A stretch of 64,000 nt of DNA, from the NCBI RefSeq assembly GCF_019710575.1, contig NZ_JAHWFK010000040.1, positions 62,001-126,000 on the forward strand, in the 5' to 3' direction. The number at the start of each line of letters is the position of its first letter. The first letter of the stretch is position 1. Below, one piece after another: positions 42,494 through 52,191 of this stretch. This DNA comes from Paractinoplanes polyasparticus (GTDB taxonomy: Bacteria; Actinomycetota; Actinomycetes; Mycobacteriales; Micromonosporaceae). A program made the translations under genes and the position numbers. Under the pieces are notes generated by a model. That model had not been told where the DNA came from. It worked only from the letters and a program-made list of their open reading frames with translations, and made no database searches.

Positions 42494-45232
42494 TCAGCCG
42501 CTGGACAGCGCCGGGCCGAGCTGTTTGCGCCCGGTGACCGCGAGCTTGGCGTAGACCCGGTGCAGGTGGGTGCTCACCGTGCTCGTGGCCAGGAACAGCT
42601 GCTCGGCGATCTCCGGGTTGGTCAGTCCGGAGGCGGCCAGGTGGGCGATCTGCAGCTCCTGCGGCGTCAGGGCCGTGGTCGCGGACGGTGCCCGGCGTGA
42701 GCGTTCGCCGGAGGCTCGAAGCTCCTTGCGGGCGCGTTCGGCCCACGGCTCAGCGCCGAGTGCCTGGAAGACCTGCTGTGCCGCGCGCAGCTGACCCCGG
42801 GAGTCGGCCACTCGATGGTGGCGCCGCAGCCAAGCGCCGTAGGCCAGCTGCAGCCGGGCTCGTTCGAACGGGAAATCCGCGGAGATCCGGGGCAGCGCGG
42901 CGAGAAACGCCGAGTCTGCTTCGTCGTCCGGGGCCAGCAACGCCGACGCGTAGGCGGTGCTCGCCTGCAACAGAGGCCAGCCTCCCTCCGCCGCGACCGG
43001 CTCACAGATCGCGGCGACTTCACGGAGCCGGTCGTAGCGCCCGCACAGGGCGGCCGCCTCGGCGAGATGCGGCAGCGCCCAAAGGCGTGCGAACTCGTGG
43101 AAGTGCAGGTCGGCCGGATCGAACATGGTGCTGAGCTCGTCGAGGGCAGCCGAGGGACGCCCACCGGCGAGGTGGGCCACCCCGCGGACCAGAGCGACCT
43201 GACACAGCATGAAGCGGGAGCCTCCAGCCAGCAGCTGTCGCTCGATCTCGTCCATCGTCGCGGTCGTGCCGTCGGTGTCACCGCCGAGCGCCCGAGCGAA
43301 GGCCGCCCACAGCCGGCCCTGAAACTGCCACGTCGTCTGGTTGGTCTCCGATGCCGTCCCCTGCAGCTCTTCGGCCGAGGTCAGGGCGAGCCGGACGTCG
43401 CCCAGCAAGGCTGCGACGGTTGCCTGCGAGCCCAGCACCTGCGGCAGGAGGGTCAGCAGGCCGAGCCGCCGGATCGAGGCCAGCGCTGTCCTCAGGAAGG
43501 CGAGGGACGAGCGCAGGTCACCGACTCCGCTCGCCGCTATGCCGAGGCGGTGCGCCGCGACGACATCCAGATCGGGGGCGAGAAGGATGCGTCGCATGCG
43601 ATCGACCGACACCCGTCCCTGCTCGATGGGGGAGACCAGAGCGATCACGCTGACGTAGCGGGGGTCCAATTCAGGCAGGTGCATCTCCTCGAGCACCCGC
43701 ACGACGCGCTCGCGCGTGGGCCGGGCGAGGTCGACCCACCAGCAGAGGGCGCTCATCGCGGCCAGACCCCGGAGCGCGAGCTCGACGCGGCCCTCGGCCC
43801 GCATCCGGGCCGCGATGCCGGCCAGGAGAGCGAACGTCTGGTCATAGGGCCACTGGAAGCCGTTCGAGATCTGCCGCAGCCATTCCAGTTCGGTACGGTC
43901 GGGCCGGCCGAGCTGATCCTCGTTGATGTTCTGGAGCAGGCTCCTTACCTTGGCGACCTGACTGAACTCCATGCCGGCGCGCGCGGCCCGCATGAATCGC
44001 CGCGCGCGCAACGGCTCCTCCGGTGACAACTGCGCCGACCGCTCCCAGGCCCGCAGGGCGGCGCCCAGCGAACCCGCCGTCTCCGCCCGCTCAGCCAAAC
44101 GGGCCAGGCGATCGGCCACCCCGGCATCGGTGTCGACGGCCGCCGCGGCCAGATGCCAGACCTGTCGTGCCTCCTGACCGTCCAGAACGCCGGCGATGGC
44201 GGCATGCGTGGCCAGCCGGACCGGCGCGGAGGCCGACCGGGTGACGGTCCACCGGATCAGCGGGTGCCGGAACCGCATCATCTCCTTGTCGGCGACGAGC
44301 AGTTGGGCGGCGATGGCCGGCTCGAAATCGTCCAGGGTCACGTTCGGCCCGTGCAGGGCGCGCGCGACGGCGAGCACCTCGCCCAGGTCCGCTGTGTCGT
44401 CGAGGGCCGCGATCAGAACCAGGGAGCGGGTCAGTATCGGCAGGCGCGAGATCGTCAGAGCGTAGGTGCGCTCCAGGCGCTCGGTGAGGGGAAGGTCCGA
44501 CGACAACAGGTCACTGTCACCCAGCTTGCTCGCGGCGACGGCCAGTTCGAACAAGCCCAGCGGATTACCCGCCGCTTCGCGCAGCACGAATTGCGTCAAC
44601 GCGGGAGTCAGGTCGGGCGCGGCCGACCGAAGGAGCGCGAGAGCCGCTTCCGCCGACAAGGGCTCGAGCCGGTGCTCCGGCAGGCCGGCCCCGGCCAGTA
44701 GCGATACGGACTCCTCGCCGTCACGCATGCCCACCAGCAGGCAGACCTTGTCATCGGCCACGCGGCGCCCGATGAAGGAGAGAATGTCCCAGCTTTCCTG
44801 GTCGAGCCATTGCGCGTCGTCGACGATCAGCACCCGCCCCCGGCCGGCGGCCGTGGTGACGCCGTTGAGGGCCGCGCGGGCCAACTGGTACCGCTCGGCG
44901 GGACTGCCGGGCTCGCCTGCACGCCCGAGAGCCGCCTCCCACAGGCGGCGCGACTCGGCCGGTTGGTTCGCCAGCAGTGTGCCCAGAAGCTGGTCGATGC
45001 CGGCGTAGGGCAGTTGCGTCTCGGTCGGCACCGTCGTCACGGCGAGCACAGACATGCCCCGCTGCCGGGCCTTCGCCTCAGCCAGACGCAGGAGCGCGGA
45101 CTTGCCGATGCCGGCGACACCGCGCAGCACCAGGGTGGAGCCACTCGACCTCAGGCAGCCGTCCAGCACCTCCAGCAGCATGCTCTGCTCCTGGTCACGC
45201 CCGACAAGCTCCCCCTCGCCGTCGTCGCGCAA
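42494..45232 (-). CDS. Large LuxR-family (LAL/MalT-like) ATP-binding regulator
   Basis: A 912-residue regulator. The N-terminal AAA/NTPase domain has Walker A (GVAGIGKSALL, about residue 42) and Walker B (VLIVDDAQWLD). A long helical repeat region fills residues 340-820. The C-terminal LuxR helix-turn-helix is LTPQELQIAHLAASGLTNPE with TSTVSTHLHRVYAKL. A TTG start at 45232 is chosen because AGGAGG sits 5 nt upstream. Such proteins activate secondary metabolism or sugar genes. It precedes the hydrolase/kinase pair on the same strand by 92 nt. Confidence 0.88.
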   Translation of the reverse strand: MRDDGEGELVGRDQEQSMLLEVLDGCLRSSGSTLVLRGVAGIGKSALLRLAEAKARQRGMSVLAVTTVPTETQLPYAGIDQLLGTLLANQPAESRRLWEAALGRAGEPGSPAERYQLARAALNGVTTAAGRGRVLIVDDAQWLDQESWDILSFIGRRVADDKVCLLVGMRDGEESVSLLAGAGLPEHRLEPLSAEAALALLRSAAPDLTPALTQFVLREAAGNPLGLFELAVAASKLGDSDLLSSDLPLTERLERTYALTISRLPILTRSLVLIAALDDTADLGEVLAVARALHGPNVTLDDFEPAIAAQLLVADKEMMRFRHPLIRWTVTRSASAPVRLATHAAIAGVLDGQEARQVWHLAAAAVDTDAGVADRLARLAERAETAGSLGAALRAWERSAQLSPEEPLRARRFMRAARAGMEFSQVAKVRSLLQNINEDQLGRPDRTELEWLRQISNGFQWPYDQTFALLAGIAARMRAEGRVELALRGLAAMSALCWWVDLARPTRERVVRVLEEMHLPELDPRYVSVIALVSPIEQGRVSVDRMRRILLAPDLDVVAAHRLGIAASGVGDLRSSLAFLRTALASIRRLGLLTLLPQVLGSQATVAALLGDVRLALTSAEELQGTASETNQTTWQFQGRLWAAFARALGGDTDGTTATMDEIERQLLAGGSRFMLCQVALVRGVAHLAGGRPSAALDELSTMFDPADLHFHEFARLWALPHLAEAAALCGRYDRLREVAAICEPVAAEGGWPLLQASTAYASALLAPDDEADSAFLAALPRISADFPFERARLQLAYGAWLRRHHRVADSRGQLRAAQQVFQALGAEPWAERARKELRASGERSRRAPSATTALTPQELQIAHLAASGLTNPEIAEQLFLATSTVSTHLHRVYAKLAVTGRKQLGPALSSG

Positions 45233-45326
45233 ACCGGCCTCCTGGCACGCCCCTCGAGTCTGCGCAGCGTATCAATGGTGCCCTCCGTGAGCAGGCCCCT
45301 GAGTCGACCCTGCCCGTACGCACCAA

Positions 45327-45367
45327 GCCAAGGGGCCCCGCCGCGTGCTGCGGCGGGGCCCCTTGGC
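45327..45367 (-). terminator. Terminator hairpin after the CDP-glycerol-type transferase
   Basis: A perfect 18-bp stem (45327-45344 with 45350-45367) with a 5-nt loop stands 10 nt beyond the stop of the minus-strand gene at 45377. It separates the wall-polymer genes from the LuxR gene. Confidence 0.85.
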
Positions 45368-45376
45368 GTCCGGCTG

Positions 45377-47455
45377 TCAGGAAGTGACGGACACCGGCTC
45401 GCCGTCGCCCGACTGGGCGGCGGCCACCTTCGCCACTGCTTCCAGGGGCTCCATCGGGGCCGCCACGGGATAGGGCTTGGCGATGAGGTTGTCGAGGGCG
45501 TCGTTGAAGCGGGTCAGCGGGTCCGGCTCGTCGGGGCCCAGCAGGTAGTGGCGCAGGGCCTCGCGGCGTTCGGCCATCGGGTCGACCGGCTCCGGCCGCT
45601 GCAACTTCTGGACCAGGTCGGACAGGCCTTCGGCCTTGGAGCCGAGCAGGTAAGCGCCGCCGGCCACCGTCTGGGCGGTGCGGAACGCGGACTCGTCCTG
45701 GTTGTAGATGTTGGTGACGACGTACGGTTTGCCGCTGCCCACGAAGTCGGAGACCACGGCCGAGATGTCGGCGATCATCATGTCGGCCTCGTTGAAGCAC
45801 GAGTACAGGTCGGGGCGGGGACCGGTCACCGTGCGGTGGGCCCACCAGCCGGCTGCGTCCCAGTGCGCCCGCTGCCAGTCCTGTTCGGCCTTCAGCAGTT
45901 TCGCGTGCCGTTCCGGGTCGGGGATGCCGTTGTCGCGTGCCGTCTGGGCCGAGTCCGGGCCCTGGGAGCCGGACAGCTGGTCGATCAGGCGCTGCAGCTC
46001 GGTCAGCCGGCCCTTACTGGCGGTGCGCTCGGCGGCGTTGGCAGCGACGATCTTGGTCCAGGCGGGGTCGGCGGCCCGGAGTTTGTTCGCCGTCTCCAGC
46101 ATGTCGATGATCTGCTGGTTGATCCGGCGGGTGGTCTTGTCCTGGTAGCCGGTCAGCGGGTGGGGCTTGTAGATGATCCGCACGTTCGGCGACAGCGCCA
46201 GCAGCGTCTTGACGATCTTGACGCCCATCACCGGTACGGAGCTGAGCGCCAGGTCGTTGCTCCAGCCCTCCCAGGTCGGGGCGTACAGCACCGTGAAGAT
46301 CCGCCGGTCCTGGCGCGGCGGTTCCAGGGCCGCGAGCTGGGGGCGGCCGACCTCGACGATCGAGGCGTCCGAGACGGCCCCGCCCGCCCGGCGGTACCGG
46401 TCGCGACCGGCCCGGCCCGCGACCCACACCTCGTCGTAGACCCGGCTGGCCGGGTTCGTGCTGGCGACCTTGTCGCTGTCGCCGTGCCCGACGAAGATGT
46501 GCCGGATGCCGTTGTGGCGGAGCATGTGGAGGTTGTTGCCGACGTTGCCCACGTACATGACGACCTTGAGATCCGGCAGGTCGAGGTCCATCACTTCGGG
46601 CCCGCGCGGCATGCTGATGATCGGCAGGTCCGTCGGACCGATCCGGGGAACGTGTTTGTGCTCGCGGACCAGGATCATCGCCTTGTGCCGCAGCTCGGCC
46701 AGCGTGGTCAGCCAGGAGTCGACCTGGTAGCTGGTGCCGCTGGCCTCGCCGAGGCTGAAGTAGAGCATCACCTCGGGCTGGTAGGCCCGCACCTGCCGCA
46801 ACACCTCCGCACGCACCTCGTCCCGGTCGCCGAGGACCCGGTTGCGGCGGTAGTGGACCGCGACGACGGCCAGCATCCCCAGCGTGTAGAGGGCCGAGAC
46901 GGCGAGGCCGAGCACGGCGAAGTAGTTCGTGCCGGCCGCTGCGTCGATCACCACGCCCACCGCCAGCGGGACGACCACCTGCGTCAGCTGGGTCGGCGCC
47001 CCGACCCGCAGCCAGGCCGGGGGCGCGTCCGGGATCCGCAGCCGGGAGAGATCCAGGTTGCGGGTCGAATGCGGCAGCTGGCGCCGTTGGTTCAGCAGGC
47101 GCAGCAGCGCGGTGAAGATGCCCCGCAGCAGGTACAGGGACGGTATCGCCATGGTCAGAAGGCCCAGCCGGGCGACATCGTATTCGCCCGAGCGGGCGAT
47201 CAGCACCAGGACTGCCGCGTCGCGGATGATCGAGCGCGGCACCGTGCCGAGGTGGACGCGCCGCAGCGCGATGGTGAGTGGCGTCTGTTGGATGCCCCAC
47301 AGCTCGGCGACGAGGACGGCCACGAGGCCGGCCGCGAACACGATCGGCCACGGTACGAAGGCGCCCACGTAGAGCACGGGGTACGAGATGCCGAACAGGA
47401 CGTACCGGACCAGCGTGTCCGGTCGGCTGATGTCCAATTTCGCCGCGACGTTCAC
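45377..47455 (-). CDS. CDP-glycerol/ribitol phosphotransferase-like wall polymer synthase
   Basis: A 692-residue protein. The first about 210 residues contain five or six hydrophobic segments. The remainder is a TagF/TarL-type catalytic domain with HIFVGHGDSDKVAST, YDEVWVAG, VLYAPTWEG, IIYKPHPLTG and a closing ADISAVVSDFVGSGKP. These are the H-G-x-x-D-K and P-H-P motifs of polyol-phosphate transferases that build teichoic-acid-like chains. It acts at the inner face of the membrane. The gene lies 10 nt after the fused cytidylyltransferase-dehydrogenase, which should make its substrate. Confidence 0.88.
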   Translation of the reverse strand: MNVAAKLDISRPDTLVRYVLFGISYPVLYVGAFVPWPIVFAAGLVAVLVAELWGIQQTPLTIALRRVHLGTVPRSIIRDAAVLVLIARSGEYDVARLGLLTMAIPSLYLLRGIFTALLRLLNQRRQLPHSTRNLDLSRLRIPDAPPAWLRVGAPTQLTQVVVPLAVGVVIDAAAGTNYFAVLGLAVSALYTLGMLAVVAVHYRRNRVLGDRDEVRAEVLRQVRAYQPEVMLYFSLGEASGTSYQVDSWLTTLAELRHKAMILVREHKHVPRIGPTDLPIISMPRGPEVMDLDLPDLKVVMYVGNVGNNLHMLRHNGIRHIFVGHGDSDKVASTNPASRVYDEVWVAGRAGRDRYRRAGGAVSDASIVEVGRPQLAALEPPRQDRRIFTVLYAPTWEGWSNDLALSSVPVMGVKIVKTLLALSPNVRIIYKPHPLTGYQDKTTRRINQQIIDMLETANKLRAADPAWTKIVAANAAERTASKGRLTELQRLIDQLSGSQGPDSAQTARDNGIPDPERHAKLLKAEQDWQRAHWDAAGWWAHRTVTGPRPDLYSCFNEADMMIADISAVVSDFVGSGKPYVVTNIYNQDESAFRTAQTVAGGAYLLGSKAEGLSDLVQKLQRPEPVDPMAERREALRHYLLGPDEPDPLTRFNDALDNLIAKPYPVAAPMEPLEAVAKVAAAQSGDGEPVSVTS

Positions 47456-47465
47456 AGCGGCCCTC

Positions 47466-48899
47466 TCACTTGGTGGTCGTCACGGCCGCCGGGGCGGCAC
47501 GCCGTACGTCGATGATGTGGCCGGTCATGCTGGAGATCAGCACGTCCACGGAGGTGCTCGCCACCTCGTCGGCGGTGAGCATGGAGGCGGCCGGTTCGTC
47601 GCCGAAGGCCTGCCGTCGCATCGGAGTGCCGGTGCGTTCCGGATTGATGCAGTTGACCCGGACGCCGACGTCCGACCACTCGTCGGCCAGGGCCTGGACC
47701 AGGTTGACGGTGGCGGCCTTGGTCGACGAGTAGAGGCTGTAGCCGGCCCGGCCCCTCGTGTACGAGCTCGAGGTGTAGAGCAGCAGGCCGCCCCGCGTCT
47801 CGGCCAGGTACGGCGCGGACGCCCGGGCGATGTGGACCGGGCCGAGGTAGTTGACCCGCAGGGCTTCCTCGATCACCGCGTCGTCGGTGTCGGCCAGCTT
47901 GCCGATGCGGAGCACGCCGGCCGTGTTGACCACGTAGTCGATCCGGCCGGTCTCCGCGTTGGCCTGCTTCAGCGCCTCGGCCACGTCCCCCGCGTTCTCG
48001 ACGTGGGTGCCGGTGGTCGAGCGGCTGAACGACAGCACGGTAGCGCCGTGGGCGGCCGCGAGGTCACCGGTGGCCTTCCCGATGCCGTAGCTGCCGCCGA
48101 ACACGACCATCGTCTTGCCGGTGAGCAGCTCGGCCCGCTCCGCGCCGGAGATCTCGGCCGGCATCGGGTTGGAGTTGAGCTGGAAGAGCTTGTCGGCGAG
48201 GTGGATGTCGATCGGGTGCGTGATCTTCAGGTTGTTCTCGTCGCCCGGGACCACGTGGATCGGCACGTCCGGCAGGTAACGCCGGACCACGCCGCAGTCG
48301 TCGGTGGCGGTGAAGTCGGGGTCAGCGGCGGCCAGGTCGTACGCCCTGCGCAGGGTCGACATCCGGAAGCCCTGGGGGGTCTGACCGCGGCGCAGCCGGG
48401 ACCGGTCGGGGATGTCGGAGATGACCTCCTCGCCGTCGACGTCGTCCACCGAGATGATCGTGTCCGCCGACGGGATCGCCACGTCGATGGCCTCGAACCG
48501 GTCGAGAGCGCGCACGCTGTCGGCGATGATGCGCTGCGACACCAGGGGCCGTACGGCGTCATGAATGATCATCTTGCACTCGATGCCGCCCATGGCCTCG
48601 ATGGCCTTCCGGGTGGTGTCGCTGCGGGTCCGCCCGCCGGCGATCACACCGCTGACCTTGGTGAAGCCGGCCCGCGCGACGATCGCCTCGACCTCGTCGA
48701 GGTAACCCGGGGCCATCAGGACCAGCACTTTGTCGATGACGGGTGATTTCTCGAAGGCGGCCAGGGTGTGTTCCACCACCGTCTTGCCGGCGATCTTCAC
48801 GAGCTGCTTGGGCATCTTGAGGCCGAGCCGCTCCCCGACGCCGCCCGCGAGCACGACGGCGACTGTCGGCATGACACTTGACGTGACTGTCACTACCAC
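47466..48899 (-). CDS. Bifunctional cytidylyltransferase-SDR, CDP-ribitol synthase type
   Basis: A 477-residue fusion. The N-terminal IspD/TarI-type domain has VVLAGGVGERLGLKMPKQLV, AGGRTRSDTTRKA, HDAVRPLVS and TDDCGVVRRY. The C-terminal SDR (from about residue 255) has VVFGGSYGIGKATG, NTAG and YSLYSSTK. The same fusion order occurs in Haemophilus Bcs1/Acs1 enzymes, which reduce ribulose-5-P and activate ribitol-5-P with CTP. GTG 48899 is favoured because AGGAG stands 5 nt upstream; ATG 48872 is the alternative. It supplies the neighbouring polymerase. Confidence 0.85.
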   Translation of the reverse strand: MVVTVTSSVMPTVAVVLAGGVGERLGLKMPKQLVKIAGKTVVEHTLAAFEKSPVIDKVLVLMAPGYLDEVEAIVARAGFTKVSGVIAGGRTRSDTTRKAIEAMGGIECKMIIHDAVRPLVSQRIIADSVRALDRFEAIDVAIPSADTIISVDDVDGEEVISDIPDRSRLRRGQTPQGFRMSTLRRAYDLAAADPDFTATDDCGVVRRYLPDVPIHVVPGDENNLKITHPIDIHLADKLFQLNSNPMPAEISGAERAELLTGKTMVVFGGSYGIGKATGDLAAAHGATVLSFSRSTTGTHVENAGDVAEALKQANAETGRIDYVVNTAGVLRIGKLADTDDAVIEEALRVNYLGPVHIARASAPYLAETRGGLLLYTSSSYTRGRAGYSLYSSTKAATVNLVQALADEWSDVGVRVNCINPERTGTPMRRQAFGDEPAASMLTADEVASTSVDVLISSMTGHIIDVRRAAPAAVTTTK

Positions 48900-49248
48900 C
48901 GGATCTCCTGTGATGGACGCCCCGATGAACCAGCCCGGGTTGACCATGATTCGGATGAATGCCGGGCGACGTTAACAGCAGGGCAACCGCAGACACAACG
49001 TGCGTTCGGCTGGAGGACACCCGACATGCATCTGCGCCATGCTCCGCCATAACGGACACGTCATTGCGAAGACTCCGGGCGTTAACAGAGGCGTGGCAGG
49101 CGTTGACGCGGCCCGATGCGGCGAATTGTCCTTCTTAGGGGATCTTCGACCGGTCCGAACCGGCCGAAATGGGCACCCTGGTCGACCCGGGTAAACCCGC
49201 AAACATTTGCTGGCAACGTTTTCCGCCCCATCCGTTAAGGTGTCGCGC
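48900..49248. promoter_or_regulatory. Divergent control region of the wall-polymer locus
   Basis: 349 nt between divergent genes. GTTAACAG occurs twice (about 48972 and 49080). At the right end TAAGGT (49236-49241) stands 7 nt before the rmlA ATG with no Shine-Dalgarno, suggesting a leaderless rmlA transcript. No other structure was found. Confidence 0.45.
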
Positions 49249-50316
49249 ATGAAGGCGCTAGTGCTCTCCGGCGGGGCTGGGACCCGGCTGCGGCCGATCA
49301 CCTACACATCGGCCAAGCAGCTCGTTCCGGTCGCGAACAAACCGGTGTTGTTCTATGGCCTGGAGGCGATCGCCGAGGCGGGAATCACCGACGTCGGGAT
49401 CATCGTCGGTGACACGGCCGACGAGATCCGGCAGGCGGTCGGCGACGGGTCCGCCTTCGGGCTCGACGTCACCTACATCCCGCAGAGCGCACCGCTCGGC
49501 CTGGCGCACGCCGTTCTCATCGCCCGCGAATTCCTCGGCGACGACGACTTCGTCATGTACCTGGGCGACAACTTCATCGTCGGTGGCATCCGCGACCTCG
49601 TGGAACGGTTCCACCACGAGGCGGCGGACGCTCAGATCCTGCTGACCCGGGTCGCCGACCCGACGTCCTTCGGCGTGGCCGAGCTCGACGCCGCCGGCCA
49701 GGTGATCGGGCTGGAGGAGAAGCCGGCCTACCCGAAGAGCGACCTGGCCCTGGTCGGTGTCTATCTTTTCCGGGCCTCCGTGCACGAGGCCGTCCGTTCG
49801 ATCGAGCCCTCCCGCCGCGGCGAGCTGGAGATCACGCACGCGATCCAGTGGCTCATCGACTCGGGCCTGGACGTGCGGTCCACCCTGATTCACGGTTATT
49901 GGAAAGACACCGGAAACGTCACCGACATGCTCGAGGTCAATCGGACCGTTCTGGAAACGCTCGACCGTGCCATTGACGGAGATGTCGACGGCGCGAGCGA
50001 GATCATCGGACGCGTCCGGATCGACCCCGGCGCCAAGGTGTCGGGCAGCCGGATCGTCGGTCCCGCAATCATCGGCTCCGGCAGTATCATCAGCGATTCG
50101 TACGTCGGTCCGTTCACGTCGATCTCGGATAATTGCCGGATCGAGGACAGCGAGGTCGAATACTCGATCGTGCTCAGCGACTCCTTGATCAGCGGGGTGC
50201 GCCGGATCGAGGCGTCCCTGATCGGCCGCAACGTCGAAGTCACGCCCGCTCCCCGGGTGCCCGACGCCCACCGGCTCGTTGTCGGCGACTACAGCAAGGT
50301 GCAGATCTCCTCATGA
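49249..50316 (+). CDS. rmlA: Glucose-1-phosphate thymidylyltransferase, long form
   Basis: A 355-residue nucleotidyltransferase that makes dTDP-glucose. LSGGAGTRLRPITYTSAKQL is the nucleotide loop, YLGDNFIVGG has the metal-binding Asp, EEKPAYPKSD is the sugar-phosphate site and YWKDTGNVTDM follows. A C-terminal left-handed beta-helix tail (ISDSYVGPFTSISDNCRIED) makes this the long form common in actinomycetes. It starts the rmlA-rmlB-rmlD run; rmlB overlaps it by ATGA. Confidence 0.93.
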   Translation: MKALVLSGGAGTRLRPITYTSAKQLVPVANKPVLFYGLEAIAEAGITDVGIIVGDTADEIRQAVGDGSAFGLDVTYIPQSAPLGLAHAVLIAREFLGDDDFVMYLGDNFIVGGIRDLVERFHHEAADAQILLTRVADPTSFGVAELDAAGQVIGLEEKPAYPKSDLALVGVYLFRASVHEAVRSIEPSRRGELEITHAIQWLIDSGLDVRSTLIHGYWKDTGNVTDMLEVNRTVLETLDRAIDGDVDGASEIIGRVRIDPGAKVSGSRIVGPAIIGSGSIISDSYVGPFTSISDNCRIEDSEVEYSIVLSDSLISGVRRIEASLIGRNVEVTPAPRVPDAHRLVVGDYSKVQISS

Positions 50317-51296
50317 CGACCCGGATTCTTGTGACCGGCGGGGCCGGTTTCATCGGCTCGCACTACGTCCGCACCGTGCTGGGAGCGGACGGGCCCGGCG
50401 ATGTGGAGATAACGGTCCTCGACCTCCTCACGTACGCCGGTAACCCCGCCAACCTCGACGACGTGCGCGACCACCCGGGCTTCCGGTTCGTGCGGGGCGA
50501 CATCTGCGACCCCGTCCTGGTCGCCCGGCTGATGGCCGAGCACGACCAGGTCGTGCACTTCGCGGCCGAGTCGCACGTCGACCGGTCGATCGACGGCGGC
50601 GCCGAGTTCATCCGGACCAACGTGGTCGGCACGCACACGCTGATCGATGCCGCGTACCGGGCGGGGATCACCACCTTCGTCCACATCTCGACCGACGAGG
50701 TGTACGGCTCGATCGACGAGGGATCCTGGCCCGAGAGCCATCCGCTGGCGCCCAACTCGCCGTACTCGGCGGCCAAGGCGTCCAGCGACCTCGTCGCGCT
50801 GTCCTATCACCGCACCCACGGCCTCGACGTACGGGTGACCCGCTGCTCCAACAACTACGGGCATCACCACTTCCCGGAGAAGGTCATCCCGCTGTTCATC
50901 ACCAACCTGCTCGACGGGCACAAGGTGCCGCTGTACGGCGACGGCGGCAACGTGCGCGACTGGCTGCACGTCGACGACCACGTCCGGGGCATCGAGCTGG
51001 TCCGCACCAAGGGCCGCCCCGGCGAGATCTACAACATCGGCGGCGGCACCGAGCTGTCGAACAAGGAGCTCACCCAGCAGCTGCTCGACGCCTGCGGCGC
51101 CGGCTGGGACAGCGTCGAGTACGTGACCGACCGCAAGGGCCACGACCGTCGCTACTCGGTCGACTGCACCAAGATCAGTGAAGAGCTGGGCTACCGTCCC
51201 CGCAAGGACTTCCCGACCGGCCTGGCCGAGACCGTCGAGTGGTACCGCGAGAACCGTGCCTGGTGGGAACCGCTGAAGGGCCGGGCCGCGCTGTGA
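50313..51296 (+). CDS. rmlB: dTDP-glucose 4,6-dehydratase
   Basis: A 327-residue extended SDR: ILVTGGAGFIGSHYVR binds NAD, HFAAESHVDRSI is family-specific, STDEVYGSI has the catalytic Thr-Asp-Glu triplet, and YSAAKASSD is the Y-x-x-x-K. RCSNNYG and VRDWLHVDDH follow. It converts dTDP-glucose to the 4-keto-6-deoxy sugar. ATGA overlaps on both sides couple it to rmlA and rmlD. Confidence 0.95.
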   Translation: MTTRILVTGGAGFIGSHYVRTVLGADGPGDVEITVLDLLTYAGNPANLDDVRDHPGFRFVRGDICDPVLVARLMAEHDQVVHFAAESHVDRSIDGGAEFIRTNVVGTHTLIDAAYRAGITTFVHISTDEVYGSIDEGSWPESHPLAPNSPYSAAKASSDLVALSYHRTHGLDVRVTRCSNNYGHHHFPEKVIPLFITNLLDGHKVPLYGDGGNVRDWLHVDDHVRGIELVRTKGRPGEIYNIGGGTELSNKELTQQLLDACGAGWDSVEYVTDRKGHDRRYSVDCTKISEELGYRPRKDFPTGLAETVEWYRENRAWWEPLKGRAAL

Positions 51297-52177
51297 CCTC
51301 CTGGTTGATCACCGGTGGCTCCGGGATGCTCGCGCAGGACCTGCTGTCCCGCCTGCACGCCACCGGCCTCGACGCGGTGGCGCTGACCCGCGGCGAGCTC
51401 GACGTCACCGACCCGGTCGCGGTCACGGTCGCCCTCGAGCGGCACCACCCCTCGGTCGTGGTCAACTGCGCCGCGTGGACGGCCGTCGACGACGCCGAGG
51501 AGCAGGAGACCGCCGCTCTTGCCGTGAACGGCGCCGGCCCCCGGAACCTCGCGGTGGCCTGCCGCGAGACCGGAGCGGTGCTGCTGCACCTCTCGACCGA
51601 CTACGTCTTCGCCGGCGACGCGACCTCGCCGTACGCGGAGGACGCGCCGACCGCACCGAGCAGCGCGTACGGACGGACCAAGCTGGCCGGCGAGCAAGCC
51701 GTGCTCGAAGTGCTTCCGGAATCCGGCTACGTCGTGCGCACCGCGTGGCTGTACGGCGCCGGCGGCGGCAATTTCGTCGCCACCATGCTCAAGCTCGAGG
51801 CATCGCGGGACACCGTCGACGTCGTGGATGACCAGCGTGGCCAGCCCACCTGGACGGTCGACCTGGCCGACCAGCTGTTCCGGCTGGGAACGGCGGCTCT
51901 CGCCGGCTCCGCGCCGGCCGGGGTCTACCACGGGGCGAGCTCGGGCGAGGTCACCTGGTTCGGGCTCACCCAGCAGATCTTCCGGCTGATCGGCGCGGAT
52001 CCGGGCCGGGTGCGTCCCACCACCAGCGAGGCCTTCCGCCGGCCGGCGCCCCGCCCGGCATACAGCGTGCTCGGCCACGATCGCTGGGCGGCAGCCGGCC
52101 TCGAGCCGATCCGCCCCTGGGGCGACGCCCTGGCCGAGGCCGTTCCGCACCTGCTCGCCACCTCTCACGCTCGTTGA
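51293..52177 (+). CDS. rmlD: dTDP-4-dehydrorhamnose reductase
   Basis: A 294-residue SDR from GTG 51293. WLITGGSGMLAQDL, ELDVTD, VVNCAAWTAVDDAEEQE, LSTDYVFAGD, YGRTKLAGE and RTAWLYG are the RmlD signature set. It performs the last step to dTDP-L-rhamnose. The start overlaps the rmlB stop by GTGA, so rmlABD is one translated unit. Confidence 0.93.
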   Translation: MTSWLITGGSGMLAQDLLSRLHATGLDAVALTRGELDVTDPVAVTVALERHHPSVVVNCAAWTAVDDAEEQETAALAVNGAGPRNLAVACRETGAVLLHLSTDYVFAGDATSPYAEDAPTAPSSAYGRTKLAGEQAVLEVLPESGYVVRTAWLYGAGGGNFVATMLKLEASRDTVDVVDDQRGQPTWTVDLADQLFRLGTAALAGSAPAGVYHGASSGEVTWFGLTQQIFRLIGADPGRVRPTTSEAFRRPAPRPAYSVLGHDRWAAAGLEPIRPWGDALAEAVPHLLATSHAR

Positions 52178-52191
52178 ACGGGGCTCCCAAG

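Noticed and set aside
44810..47515. 901-codon plus-strand frame
   Set aside because: Opposite the LuxR and polymer-transferase genes and across a strong terminator; no domains.
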